Positions 33,657 through 42,399 of a DNA stretch of 64,000 bases are shown piece after piece. Under the pieces are notes generated by a model. The model saw nothing but the letters and a program-made list of their open reading frames with translations, searched no databases and was not told the origin of the DNA. The translations under genes were made by a program, and so were the position numbers. Origin of the DNA: an uncultured Nitrospiraceae bacterium (GTDB lineage: Bacteria > Nitrospirota > Thermodesulfovibrionia > Thermodesulfovibrionales > SM23-35); assembly GCA_937138415.1 (NCBI GenBank), contig CAKZPA010000034.1:43992-107991 (forward strand). Reading direction: 5' to 3'. How positions within the stretch are numbered: position 1 is the first letter of the stretch; each line of letters starts with the position of its first letter.

Positions 33657-34430
33657 ATGAGAACGCCCGCGAAGACCACGAAGAAAAAAGCCGTCGTCCT
33701 CCTCAGTGGCGGAATCGATTCGTCCACGGCCCTCGCGGTTGCCCGTCGCGACGGGTACCACACCTACGCGATCAGTTTCGATTACGGACAGCGCCACAAG
33801 CGGGAACTCGAGTCGGCACGCATGGTGGCTTCTATTCTCGGCGTGAAAGAACACCTCGCCGTCTCGTTCGATCTCCGGGCTATCGGGGGGTCCGCTCTGA
33901 CATCGGAGAGGGCGGTCCCAAAAAGAAAAGGAGAACGCACACGCGCGCCCGGTATCCCCGTAACCTATGTCCCGGCCAGAAACACGATCTTTCTCTCCTT
34001 CGCCCTCGGCTGGGCCGAAGTCCTCGAAGCCGCCGATATCTTCATCGGTGCGAATGCCGTCGACTACAGCGGATACCCTGATTGCAGACCGGAATACCTC
34101 AAGGCGTTCGAGTCTCTGGCGAATCTCGCGACGAAGGCTTCGGTCGAGGGGAAACTCCGCTTCAGGATCCGTGCGCCGCTCCTCTCTCTCTCGAAATCGG
34201 AGATTATCCGCGAGGGGATGAAATTGGGCCTCGATTACGCACTCACGTGGAGTTGCTATGATCCGCGGACAAGGGTCAAAAAGGGGGAAACGAAAGACGA
34301 TTGGCGTCACCTCATCCCCTGCGGTCGATGCGATAGCTGTGCGTTCCGAACCAAAGGATTTCGGGAGGCAGGCGTCGACGATCCGCTGCTCGGTGTCGAT
34401 CCAGGCAGATTCGATGCGTTCTTGGTTTAA
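33657..34430 (+). CDS. queC: 7-cyano-7-deazaguanine synthase QueC
   Basis: 257 residues. PP-loop ATPase motif [67 protein letters not shown]. Zinc site Cys in TWSCYDP and [11 protein letters not shown]. It converts 7-carboxy-7-deazaguanine to preQ0 for queuosine. It has an N-terminal Lys-rich extension of about 11 residues. No other queuosine genes are adjacent. Confidence 0.97.
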   Translation: MRTPAKTTKKKAVVLLSGGIDSSTALAVARRDGYHTYAISFDYGQRHKRELESARMVASILGVKEHLAVSFDLRAIGGSALTSERAVPKRKGERTRAPGIPVTYVPARNTIFLSFALGWAEVLEAADIFIGANAVDYSGYPDCRPEYLKAFESLANLATKASVEGKLRFRIRAPLLSLSKSEIIREGMKLGLDYALTWSCYDPRTRVKKGETKDDWRHLIPCGRCDSCAFRTKGFREAGVDDPLLGVDPGRFDAFLV

Positions 34431-34523
34431 CGAACGAGGCGCACAGCGCGCCCGCGGCGGCGTCTCCCCGTGGCGGGGATGGCTCGCGGCGAATCGCTCT
34501 CTGTCCGCCTCGATGGTCGCTTT

Positions 34524-34931
34524 ATGCTGAAGCTGAGGGGACATCACCTCATCTGCCTCCATTTCTTCCAGGGCGAGGGGTATTCTCCAAACTTCGTCGA
34601 GCAGTTGAACGACGTCATGCGGCGGGCACGAGCAGGGGAACCGATTGTGGTCGTACAGGGAAGTGACAGTGTCTGCATCCACTGCCCCCACCTCAGCGGG
34701 ACGATCTGCCGCTCCACGGGGACTTCGGATTCGGAAATACGCGAAATGGATGAGAACGCGCTCGACCTCCTCGCGGTGAAAGCCGGGGCCCTCGTTCTCT
34801 GGGAGGAGATCGAGAGAAAAATCTTTGCGGTATTTCCTGCCTGGTATCGTTCGTACTGTGGCGCGTGCGAGTGGAGATCCGCGTGCGAACGCCATGATTC
34901 TTTCAGCGGGTTCTGCGATGAGACGGCTTGA
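34524..34931 (+). CDS. DUF1284 domain protein
   Basis: 135 residues. It begins MLKLRGHHLICLHFFQGEGY, the signature of DUF1284, and carries Cys pairs in CIHCPHLSGTIC and YCGACEWRSACERH that suggest an iron-sulfur cluster or zinc. The start at 34524 is chosen at the conserved MLKLRGHH although the Shine-Dalgarno is weak. Its 3' end overlaps the UPF0158 gene by 14 nt. Function unknown. Confidence 0.85.
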   Translation: MLKLRGHHLICLHFFQGEGYSPNFVEQLNDVMRRARAGEPIVVVQGSDSVCIHCPHLSGTICRSTGTSDSEIREMDENALDLLAVKAGALVLWEEIERKIFAVFPAWYRSYCGACEWRSACERHDSFSGFCDETA

Positions 34932-35460
34932 GGTCGACTTCGACGAGATACAGAAAGCCATGGAAGACGTGCAGAGGGATCTGTTCGATTACTACCTGGA
35001 CCTCGAGACCGGAGAGGTACTCGTCATTTCAGAAGAAATTCTGCTCGAACTCAAGGATCGCCTCTCCGACGGCGTGTCGGAGGAGGAACAGATCGAATAC
35101 GTCGAATTCGACGAAGAGCCGACGATTCCCGACTGGATGGCCGACGAAATGGAGGACGTGCTCGAAATTGTCCTCGACGAAGAGGGACGGTACGTACGCA
35201 TTCCCGAACGCGAAACGCGCCGCGCGTATCAGACCATGAGGGAGTTCATCGCGACGGTTCGGGATGCCGATCTCCGGCGCGCCCTCGAAGCCGCATCGGA
35301 TGGGAAAGGCGCTTTCAAAAAGTTCAAAGATACGCTCGTCGGCTTTCCGAGGGAACGGAAAAGGTGGCATGGCTTCAACGCGAAAGAGGTCAGGAAAGAA
35401 ATACGGGAATGGCTCATGTCATTGGGGATACACGCCGTCCCTCTCAAGAAAGCGCCGTGA
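34918..35460 (+). CDS. UPF0158 family protein
   Basis: 180 residues, very acidic in the first half (SEEEQIEYVEFDEEPTIPDW, MEDVLEIVLDEEGRY). The family-specific region runs YVRIPERETRRAYQTMREFI to FKKFKDTLVGFPRERKRWHG, ending in a conserved WL segment. Cytoplasmic, function unknown. Overlap with the DUF1284 gene suggests cotranscription. Confidence 0.85.
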   Translation: MRRLEVDFDEIQKAMEDVQRDLFDYYLDLETGEVLVISEEILLELKDRLSDGVSEEEQIEYVEFDEEPTIPDWMADEMEDVLEIVLDEEGRYVRIPERETRRAYQTMREFIATVRDADLRRALEAASDGKGAFKKFKDTLVGFPRERKRWHGFNAKEVRKEIREWLMSLGIHAVPLKKAP

Positions 35461-35492
35461 AAGAGCGCAGGCGATAAGACAAGCCTCTTCCG

Positions 35493-35750
35493 TCAGGACT
35501 GCGCGGACTCGACCAGTTGCCACTCTGCGAATCCACGTTTCCGTTTGGCGATCTTCCCGCCCTTCAGGAACATTTTTCTGATCGTCGGGTGCGTCTTGAT
35601 CGTCACATATGCACGGACGACGTTCGCGATCGTCGCCTCCTGAAATACCAGCTCCTGCCCGTCCCGCAGCACAAAGGTCATCCTCAGGTGAGCGTGCCCT
35701 TCCGGAATCTCGACAGACACAGCCTCTACATCTTCATTCTGAAAAACCAT
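35493..35750 (-). CDS. Hypothetical protein, short conserved-looking basic domain
   Basis: 85 residues from the ATG at 35750, placed 8 nt after GAGGTG; longer in-frame starts reach 35855 but lack a site. Segments HAHLRMTFVLRDGQELVFQE, NVVRAYVTIKTHPTIRKMFL and GKIAKRKRGFAEWQLVES form an alternating strand/helix pattern ending in basic residues. No family recognised. Convergent with the UPF0158 gene and 28 nt beyond the GroES-like gene, possibly in its operon on the minus strand. Confidence 0.6.
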   Translation of the reverse strand: MVFQNEDVEAVSVEIPEGHAHLRMTFVLRDGQELVFQEATIANVVRAYVTIKTHPTIRKMFLKGGKIAKRKRGFAEWQLVESAQS

Positions 35751-35882
35751 AGCGCATGCACCTCGCATATCATGAATCTCTATCGGCAAGATCGACTCAT
35801 CATGGGCGAGCAAGGCTGCGGGGTCAGAAAGCGCTGTATCTCTCCGCATCCGCACTCTTGAAATCCTTTTCAGAAGAAAAGG

Positions 35883-36272
35883 CTACGCATCGGCCTCTCC
35901 CTCGTGTTCCATATCCGTCAAGTCGATCCGCACGAGGGCGAGAATCGCCGAATGGGGTACGATTAAATACCTTTTTTCCTCGAACTCTATCTCGACGGCC
36001 GCCTCTTTGAGGAAGAGCGCATAATCTCCCGTCGTCGCCTGCAGAGGAACGTACTTCACTTTTTTCCCCGCCGCCGCCCAGGGTTCGTCGGACACGGTAG
36101 GGTCGGGGACCGGATATCCGGGGCCGGTCTTCACGACGTATCCGCTGAGCACTTTTTCCCTTTCCTTCACGGTCGGAGGAAGGTAGAGGCCGGAACTCCT
36201 CTTGTCGATCCCTTCGTCCGGATCGATGAGCACTCTATCGCCCACGATGACGAGATTTTTCCCTGCTTTCAT
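35883..36272 (-). CDS. GroES-like (Cpn10 family) protein
   Basis: 129 residues, longer than GroES (about 95). Cpn10 features: VGDRVLIDPDEG, GLYLPPT, VLSGYVVKTGPG and the closing strand YLIVPHSAILALVRI. An insertion near residues 55-85 (DPTVSDEPWAAAGKKVKYVP) and the acidic tail MEHEGEADA are unlike GroES, and no groEL adjoins. It may be a GroES paralogue for a specialised role. Confidence 0.8.
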   Translation of the reverse strand: MKAGKNLVIVGDRVLIDPDEGIDKRSSGLYLPPTVKEREKVLSGYVVKTGPGYPVPDPTVSDEPWAAAGKKVKYVPLQATTGDYALFLKEAAVEIEFEEKRYLIVPHSAILALVRIDLTDMEHEGEADA

Positions 36273-36433
36273 AAAGATATTCTAAAACATTTCTCGGAGA
36301 TAACGTATTCTCAGCGGGTAACGATCAACGACGGCCCCTGCGCAGAGGATCTACGCTCACCGATGACACTCCTGCTCCGCGGGTGGCAGAACCTCCGGCC
36401 AGCCCGGCTATCCAAAGGCATTTATGCACTCCT

Positions 36434-37846
36434 TCATCCCCCAGGCGCTTCGCCGCCGCGTTCGTCCAAATCGAAATGTTCTCCGCGTTTCGGCACGTGC
36501 GTCCGAAAACCGAACCGTTCTTCCACCGTCTTCCCGAAAGAATGTGCGACATTCTCCTCTGCGTGGACGATGAAAACCTCCGGGGAATCTTGAAAAGCGG
36601 AAAGCCATTCGATGAGCCCTTCCCGGTCGGCGTGGGCCGAAAACCCGTTGATCGTGTAGATCGATGCCCTCACCGCAATCTCCTCGCCAAGGATCGTGAC
36701 CGATGTCGCGCGGTCGACGATCTGTCTGCCGAGCGTTCCCCGCCCTTGATACCCGACGAACACGACGCTGCACTCTTGCCGCCACAGGTTGTGCTTGAGA
36801 TGATGCCGAATCCGGCCTCCGTCGCACATGCCGCTTCCCGCGATGACGACGATACCCGAATGAATCCTGTTCAGAGCCATCGATTCCTGTACGCTCCGGA
36901 CGAAATGAAGTTTGAGGGCATCGTCGAACGTCTCGGTAGAAAACCGCCTCAGTGCGTCCTCATCGAAAACTTCGGGATGCGAGAGGTAGACCTTCGTCGC
37001 CTCTTCCGCGAGGGGACTGTCCAGGTAAACGTGGAGATCCGTCAATCTCTTTTCCCTCACGAGCGCATTCAATATGTAGAGGAGATCCTGCGTCCTGCCG
37101 ACCGCGAATGCCGGAATGAACACATTTCCCCCTTTTTTGAACGTAGTCTTGATCGCCTGCGCGAGCTCCTCGATACTGTCCTCCAATGGCTTGTGCGCTC
37201 TGTCCCCGTACGTCGCTTCCATCACGATATAGTCCGCGCCGACAGGCACCGAAGGATCCCGCACGATCGGGTTCCCCTTTTTTCCGATATCGCCGGAAAA
37301 CACGATCTTCCGCTTCCCCCCGGATACCCGGTACCACAGTTCGAGCGTGCCGGATCCGAGGATATGTCCCGCGTCGAGGAAACGATAGCTGAGACCACTC
37401 TCGAGTCGGAACACCGTGTCGTAGGGTTGTGCTTCGAAGAAAGGCAAGGTTCTCTCGACGTCCTCGACGGTATAAAGGGGAGGGATCGGCTCCTTAGCAG
37501 CCCTGATCGCTCTCTTCGTCTTCCACGCAGCGTCATTCTCCTGAATGTGCGCTGCATCGTACAGCATGATCTCGGCGAGATCTCGAGTCGCCCGCGTGGC
37601 GAACACCTTCCCGAAGAACCCTTCGCGGACGATCCTCGGGAGCATCCCCGCGTGATCGAGGTGGGCGTGCGTGATGAAGATCGCATCGATGCTCCGCGGA
37701 TCGAAATCGAAGGCCGATCGGTTCATCTCGTCCGCATCTTCACCCTGGTGCAGACCGCAATCGACAAGAATCTTTCCCCCGTCATGTTCAAGCAGGAAGC
37801 AGGAGCCCGTGACGGCCTGCGCTCCGCCGATGAATCGCAGTTTCAT
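36434..37846 (-). CDS. Metallo-beta-lactamase/beta-CASP hydrolase (RNA-processing type)
   Basis: 470 residues. MBL motif THAHLDHAGMLPRI with later DAGHILGSGTLEL and FSGDIGKKGNP. Beta-CASP motifs after about residue 185: MEATYGDRAH, IPAFAVGRTQDLLYILN, VVIAGSGMCDGGRIRHHL, GFSAHADREGL and a terminal VHAEENV. It matches the CPSF-73/YSH1-like bacterial branch of RNA nucleases. Start at MKLRFIGG is preferred (GGGGG upstream); 8 more residues are possible. Probably a cytoplasmic ribonuclease. Confidence 0.92.
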   Translation of the reverse strand: MKLRFIGGAQAVTGSCFLLEHDGGKILVDCGLHQGEDADEMNRSAFDFDPRSIDAIFITHAHLDHAGMLPRIVREGFFGKVFATRATRDLAEIMLYDAAHIQENDAAWKTKRAIRAAKEPIPPLYTVEDVERTLPFFEAQPYDTVFRLESGLSYRFLDAGHILGSGTLELWYRVSGGKRKIVFSGDIGKKGNPIVRDPSVPVGADYIVMEATYGDRAHKPLEDSIEELAQAIKTTFKKGGNVFIPAFAVGRTQDLLYILNALVREKRLTDLHVYLDSPLAEEATKVYLSHPEVFDEDALRRFSTETFDDALKLHFVRSVQESMALNRIHSGIVVIAGSGMCDGGRIRHHLKHNLWRQECSVVFVGYQGRGTLGRQIVDRATSVTILGEEIAVRASIYTINGFSAHADREGLIEWLSAFQDSPEVFIVHAEENVAHSFGKTVEERFGFRTHVPKRGEHFDLDERGGEAPGG

Positions 37847-38001
37847 TCGGCGCCCCCCGCATGTCGGCATATCTTCGATCCTGACGGTCCGGTTCTTCCG
37901 TACCGAGCAGAGAACGGGGGATCGAGAGGGGCCCGTCGCGGTGCATGACAGACGGCGAGGCGCGTGCGCATCCGTGTCAGCACTCCCGCACGACGAGATT
38001 T

Positions 38002-38502
38002 CTACAGACTATCACACGCATATCCGCCTCCGCGATCGTCCTCGATCATCTCCGGAGTCAACATCCATTGGATGCTCCACACGCCGGCCTCGTCTCTCTT
38101 GAGACAGACCACCCCCGCCATTTTGAAGGCGACGGGGTTTTTATCGGCGTCTCCGCACAAAAGGAGAGACGCGAGGCGGCCGAGATGAGGCAGATGGCCG
38201 ACGAGCATCGTATCGCTTGCCGTCTCCCTGAGGCGAGCGGCCCAGATATCGGGCGGATCGACGGGGGACAACCCCGCACTCTCGAGGACTCCCTCCGCCG
38301 GCTTCAGATAGTCGGATAACACTCGGGCCGTCTGTTTTGCCCTCAGCTTGGGGCTGTGAACGATCTGCGCGACCGTAATACGCAAGCGCTGGACATACGA
38401 AGCCATGCGGGTTACATCGCTCATCCCCTTCTCGGAGAGCGGCCGCGACGGATCCTCCTCCTCCGACTTGGCGACCGCATGTTGGACAAGGTAAAGGTAC
38501 AT
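38002..38502 (-). CDS. sixA: SixA-type phosphohistidine phosphatase
   Basis: 166 residues. The histidine-phosphatase motif is YLVQHAVAKSEEEDPSRPLS: QHA replaces the usual RHG, leaving the catalytic His. The second half has HSPKLRAKQTARVL and VGHLPHLGRLASLL with the second active-site His. SixA removes phosphate from His of phosphotransfer proteins. It is downstream of the lipid-sugar genes, 21 nt after the flippase-like gene, and may be cotranscribed. Confidence 0.88.
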   Translation of the reverse strand: MYLYLVQHAVAKSEEEDPSRPLSEKGMSDVTRMASYVQRLRITVAQIVHSPKLRAKQTARVLSDYLKPAEGVLESAGLSPVDPPDIWAARLRETASDTMLVGHLPHLGRLASLLLCGDADKNPVAFKMAGVVCLKRDEAGVWSIQWMLTPEMIEDDRGGGYACDSL

Positions 38503-38523
38503 CGCTTCTCCCTCCTCTCTCTG

Positions 38524-39444
38524 TCACGCCGGCATGACGCCCGACTCTTTTTTGTGCTTGAGATACTCGACGAGCCCCACTAGGCTGCCGACGGCGGCCG
38601 ACAGAAACCAGGACAAGGAAATCGCCGCTGCGGCATCGGGTTTCACGCCGATATAGCCGAAGAAAAGGACGAAAGCACCTTCCCGCACCCCGAGGCCCGA
38701 CAGCGAAACCGGAATCATCGAGATCAGAATAATCAACGGCAGGCAGACGACGATCGCGAGGTAAGGAACGTGCTGTCCTAAACCGTGAGCGAGGACGTAG
38801 ACTGCCGAGAATCCGGCAAACTGGACCAACACGGAGAGGAGGAGGGCTTTTCCGATGACGCCGGTTTCGTGGCGATAGAGTGAAAAATACTGATAGAAAT
38901 CCGCAAGGTGCTTGACGCTCCGTCCGAGACGGAGGCCAAAAAACAGAAAGCTTCCGACAACGAATGCGACGATGACGAACAGCACGACCCATTCGACGTG
39001 CGTGCCGCGCAGATAGGGATACCCGAAGGGAAAGGCGAGGCCGCAGATGGCGATGAGGACGACCAACCCGATATAGCGGTCCATGAATACCGACGCGAGC
39101 GACAGGCCGACCTTCCCGGTCGCACGGTAGAGGTAGAACCCTTTGATCGCATCCCCTCCGACGATTCCCGGGAGGAACGAGTTGAAAAAAGCCCCGATCA
39201 TGTAGAGCGAAAAGAGTTTTCGGAGGCCGAGGCCCGTGGGGAGGAGCAACTTCCAGCGCAGCGTCGAAACGAATTGTGCAAAAAGGTAGAGAGCCGTCGC
39301 AGCGGCAAGCGAGAAGATGTTGATGCTGCTCAGTGTGCCGAGGATTTCCGTCGCGCCTACTCTCCTGAAAACGAGATACAGGAGCGCCGAGCTCACGGCG
39401 ATCTTGAGAACGATGAAAGGGACTTTATGTGCCGTCTGGGCCAA
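38524..39444 (-). CDS. Flippase-like LPG-synthase-TM (UPF0104) membrane protein
   Basis: 306 residues, about eight membrane helices. Family segments: FIVLKIAVSSALLYLVFRRV, FVSTLRWKLLLPTGLGL, NSFLPGIVGGDAIKGFYLYR and IPVSLSGLGVREGAFVLFFG. The family is linked to MprF-like lipid flipping or lipid-linked glycan work. It overlaps the GT2 gene by 20 nt, which supports a joint role in lipid-linked sugar handling. Substrate unknown. Confidence 0.88.
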   Translation of the reverse strand: MAQTAHKVPFIVLKIAVSSALLYLVFRRVGATEILGTLSSINIFSLAAATALYLFAQFVSTLRWKLLLPTGLGLRKLFSLYMIGAFFNSFLPGIVGGDAIKGFYLYRATGKVGLSLASVFMDRYIGLVVLIAICGLAFPFGYPYLRGTHVEWVVLFVIVAFVVGSFLFFGLRLGRSVKHLADFYQYFSLYRHETGVIGKALLLSVLVQFAGFSAVYVLAHGLGQHVPYLAIVVCLPLIILISMIPVSLSGLGVREGAFVLFFGYIGVKPDAAAAISLSWFLSAAVGSLVGLVEYLKHKKESGVMPA

Positions 39445-40372
39445 GGATCTTCTTCATCACGTAAATCGGTTTTCTCTGGCTTTCGTGGTACACCCTCACG
39501 AGCATCTCGCCGAGCAGCCCCATGCCGATGAGTTGGATCCCGACGATCACAAGGAGCGCCCCGAGCAAAAGGAGGGGCCTCCCGCCGATGGGATGCCCGA
39601 ACAGGAGCTTGTCGACACTGAGATAGAAGAGAATGAGGAATCCGAGGAACCCACTCAGCAAGCCGACGGGGCCGAAAAACTGGATCGGCTTCGTCGAAAA
39701 ACTCTGGAGGAACTTCACCGTAATCAAATCCAGCACGACCCGGACGGTGCGCGAGATGCCGTACTTGGACGTGCCGTGACGTCTCGGATGATGCACGGTC
39801 TCGACTTCCGCGACCCGAACACCGTACCAACTCGCAACGGCAGGGATAAATCGGTGCATTTCACCGTACAGCCTCAGGTTCTTGATGACGTCCCTCCTGT
39901 ACGCCTTCAGGGAACAGCCGTAGTCGTGCAGTTTGACACCCGTTACGTTGCTGATGAGCCAATTTGCGATGATAGACGGAAGCCTTCTGGAGAAAAAGGG
40001 GTCTTTCCGCTTCTTGCGCCAACCGCTCACGAGATCGTTGTCCTCGATCATGGCGAGCAGTTTCGGGATGTCGGCGGGGTCATTTTGCAAATCCCCGTCC
40101 ATCGTGACAATCACGTCGCCGCGGGCGAAATCGAAACCCGCAGCGAATGCAGCCGTCTGACCGAAGTTCCTCCGCAGACTCAGGACGACGACGCGTTTAT
40201 CGGCGGCCTGAATTTCCTCGAGGAGCGAAAGGGTTCGATCGGTGCTCCCATCGTCAACGAACAGGATTTCGTATTCTTGCCCCAACGGGTCGAGGGACTC
40301 GCGGAGATTCTGGTAGAGCGGTCGAACGTTCTCCTCCTCGTTAAAGAGAGGGATGACAACGGAAAGCGTCAT
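39425..40372 (-). CDS. Family 2 glycosyltransferase, polyprenyl-phosphate sugar transferase (ArnC/DPM1-like)
   Basis: 315 residues. GT-A motifs: LSVVIPLFNEEENVRPLYQN, ILFVDDGSTDRTL, TMDGDLQNDPADIPKLL (DxD-type) and VSGWRKKRKDPFFSRRLPS. Two C-terminal membrane helices near 235-285 (VGLLSGFLGFLILFYLSV, LLLLGALLVIVGIQLIGMG). It should link a sugar to undecaprenyl phosphate at the inner membrane. ATG overlaps the preceding gene's TGA, and it precedes the flippase-like gene. Confidence 0.93.
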   Translation of the reverse strand: MTLSVVIPLFNEEENVRPLYQNLRESLDPLGQEYEILFVDDGSTDRTLSLLEEIQAADKRVVVLSLRRNFGQTAAFAAGFDFARGDVIVTMDGDLQNDPADIPKLLAMIEDNDLVSGWRKKRKDPFFSRRLPSIIANWLISNVTGVKLHDYGCSLKAYRRDVIKNLRLYGEMHRFIPAVASWYGVRVAEVETVHHPRRHGTSKYGISRTVRVVLDLITVKFLQSFSTKPIQFFGPVGLLSGFLGFLILFYLSVDKLLFGHPIGGRPLLLLGALLVIVGIQLIGMGLLGEMLVRVYHESQRKPIYVMKKILGPDGT

Positions 40373-42399
40373 CAGTATTTCGTGGGAGCTTCCTCTACCA
40401 AACCCCGGAAGTCGTAGCAGAGAAAAATTGTATAATCCCTGATTTTTTCATGATTCTTAGTATAAGCGGTAACCACCTTTTTCTCGACTTTTTCGAATGC
40501 GGCGACGATCGCGTCGGGAGCAGAGACATCGCCTGTTTTCACGAAAATCGCGTGGTAGTGCACGAGGTCGCCGAACGACGGCCACAGATCGTACTGGTTC
40601 ATTCTCCGGCTGCCCTTCATGCAGAAGGTTACGGGGTGCCCACGCACGTAGAAGGCAAGTTGACTCGAAACCTGATACCGATCCGAGAAGATGAAGGCAG
40701 GGTGTCCCGCGGAGATCTCTTCGTACAGTGTGGAGACTTCATTCCCCAACTCTTTCCATCCGGTGAGTCGGGCGGTCGGATCGAGACTTCGGGGAAGATT
40801 GAGCAGAGAGGGATAGTGTCCTACCGCGGTAACGGAAAACGCGAGCACCAGCGATCCAACGACGATCGCCTTTCGAAAAGCGCCCCGCGAGGAAAACGTT
40901 TCGAGGACATACGCCGCGTACGCGAGGACGCCGCTTACATACGCAGGGAGCGCCCAATTCGCCTGAACTTTTCCCTGAATGCTTTTTGCGAGGAAAAATG
41001 CCAGGACGGGTATCGAAAACCAGAAGAGAAACGCACCGTGCTTCCGCCGTCGCGCCACGAAGAGCGCAACGAGCATGAGAACGAAGACCAAGGGGGTTAG
41101 GACGCCGAGCTGCGATGCGACGAATTCGCCAAAACTCTTCAATGACAAGCGAATTCCCTCGGTCAGGTGGGCCTGTCCGGCGGTGTGTTTGAGCGTCACC
41201 CAGTCGTGCTGAGCATTCCATATGATGACGGGGCTGAAGACCAAGATACTGACGATGACGGCAAGAAAGGGGCCCTTTGTCAGGAGAATCCTTCTCTTCT
41301 CCCTGTCGAGGCACAGGAAAAGGAACGCGCACGGGTAAAAAAAAGCCATGGTGTACTTGGTCAGCAACCCGAGCCCTATCGCTGCTCCGAGCGCGGTCCA
41401 GAGCGCGATCGAACGTCCGGGCGCCCCTTTGAGGTCAGAGACGATCCTGTAGAAGAGGTATAGCGCCAGTATCCAGAAGAAGAGGAACGGGGAATCAATC
41501 GTAAAAATAATGCCGAATACCGCGAAGAGGGGGATAACATGCAGGAGCACCGCCGCCAGAACCCCCGTTTTTTCATCGTACATCCTTTTCCCCAGTGCGT
41601 AAAGCACGATACTGCCGAGGGTCAAAAATACGACGGCCATGCTCCTGATGCCGAAGACGGTATCCCCGAAGAGCCCCGTACCGATGCGGATCAGGTACGC
41701 GATCATGGGCCCCTTCGAATAGTAACTGAGGTCAAGCCGGCGGGACCATTCCCAGTAATGCGCCTCATCGGGGCTCAAATCGAACGGTCCGTTGAGAATG
41801 TAATAGATACGGAAAAGGCCGACGCACAGGAGGAATGCGCCGAGAAAGGTCGGAAAAGGCCGCCCGGAGAACTTTTTTTCCGCAAAGCGCGCGAGAACAA
41901 GACAGCAGAATGACACCGATACCCCGACCAGAGCGCCGACGATTACGTCCGCAGGATAGTGCACACCGACATAGACCCTCGAAAATCCTACAACAATGGC
42001 AATAGCCAGGAAGGCGCCCATGATGACGCTCTTCCTGTAGAGCACGACGAAGGGCACGACCAAAGCGAAGGCGTTCGCGGCGTGATTCGAGGGGAGCGAG
42101 AAGGATTTGCCGCATCCGACGAGAACCCTTGCGTCGGCGTATGCCGCGCACGGCCTGATCCGCGCGATGGCCTCTTTCAGTGAATTCGCCGCCCAATCAG
42201 TCAGGAGGACCGACGCGATGCCGAGGAGGAGCGCACGGAGAGCAAGATTCTTGTCCCTTCGGAGAGACCAGAGATACACCGGCAAAAAAAGCACCCACGC
42301 CCTTTTCGTGACAAAGGGCATGAATACGTCGAATACGCTGTTTTGAAGAGACTGGTTTATGAAGGAGAACAGGAAGGCATCGACCTCGGAAACGCTCAT
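40372..42399 (-). CDS. PAP2 phosphatase fused to an ArnT/GT39-type glycosyltransferase
   Basis: 675 residues from ATG at 42399 (ATGA overlap with the hemD stop). Residues about 1-190 form a PAP2 domain: KEAIARIRPC (K-x6-RP), SLPSNHAANAF (PSNH) and SRVYVGVHYPADVIVGA (SR-x5-H-x3-D), in six membrane helices. Residues about 195-675 look like a GT39/ArnT transferase: FDLSPDEAHYWEWSRRLDLS, SYYSKGPMIAYLIRI, TIDSPFLFFWILALYL and GLLTKYTMAFFYP, then a periplasmic C-domain. The combination suggests that a polyprenyl-phosphate sugar donor is used and that the carrier or lipid A is dephosphorylated by the same protein. Its order before the GT2 and flippase-like genes supports a lipid-linked sugar transfer pathway. 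Confidence 0.9.
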   Translation of the reverse strand: MSVSEVDAFLFSFINQSLQNSVFDVFMPFVTKRAWVLFLPVYLWSLRRDKNLALRALLLGIASVLLTDWAANSLKEAIARIRPCAAYADARVLVGCGKSFSLPSNHAANAFALVVPFVVLYRKSVIMGAFLAIAIVVGFSRVYVGVHYPADVIVGALVGVSVSFCCLVLARFAEKKFSGRPFPTFLGAFLLCVGLFRIYYILNGPFDLSPDEAHYWEWSRRLDLSYYSKGPMIAYLIRIGTGLFGDTVFGIRSMAVVFLTLGSIVLYALGKRMYDEKTGVLAAVLLHVIPLFAVFGIIFTIDSPFLFFWILALYLFYRIVSDLKGAPGRSIALWTALGAAIGLGLLTKYTMAFFYPCAFLFLCLDREKRRILLTKGPFLAVIVSILVFSPVIIWNAQHDWVTLKHTAGQAHLTEGIRLSLKSFGEFVASQLGVLTPLVFVLMLVALFVARRRKHGAFLFWFSIPVLAFFLAKSIQGKVQANWALPAYVSGVLAYAAYVLETFSSRGAFRKAIVVGSLVLAFSVTAVGHYPSLLNLPRSLDPTARLTGWKELGNEVSTLYEEISAGHPAFIFSDRYQVSSQLAFYVRGHPVTFCMKGSRRMNQYDLWPSFGDLVHYHAIFVKTGDVSAPDAIVAAFEKVEKKVVTAYTKNHEKIRDYTIFLCYDFRGLVEEAPTKY

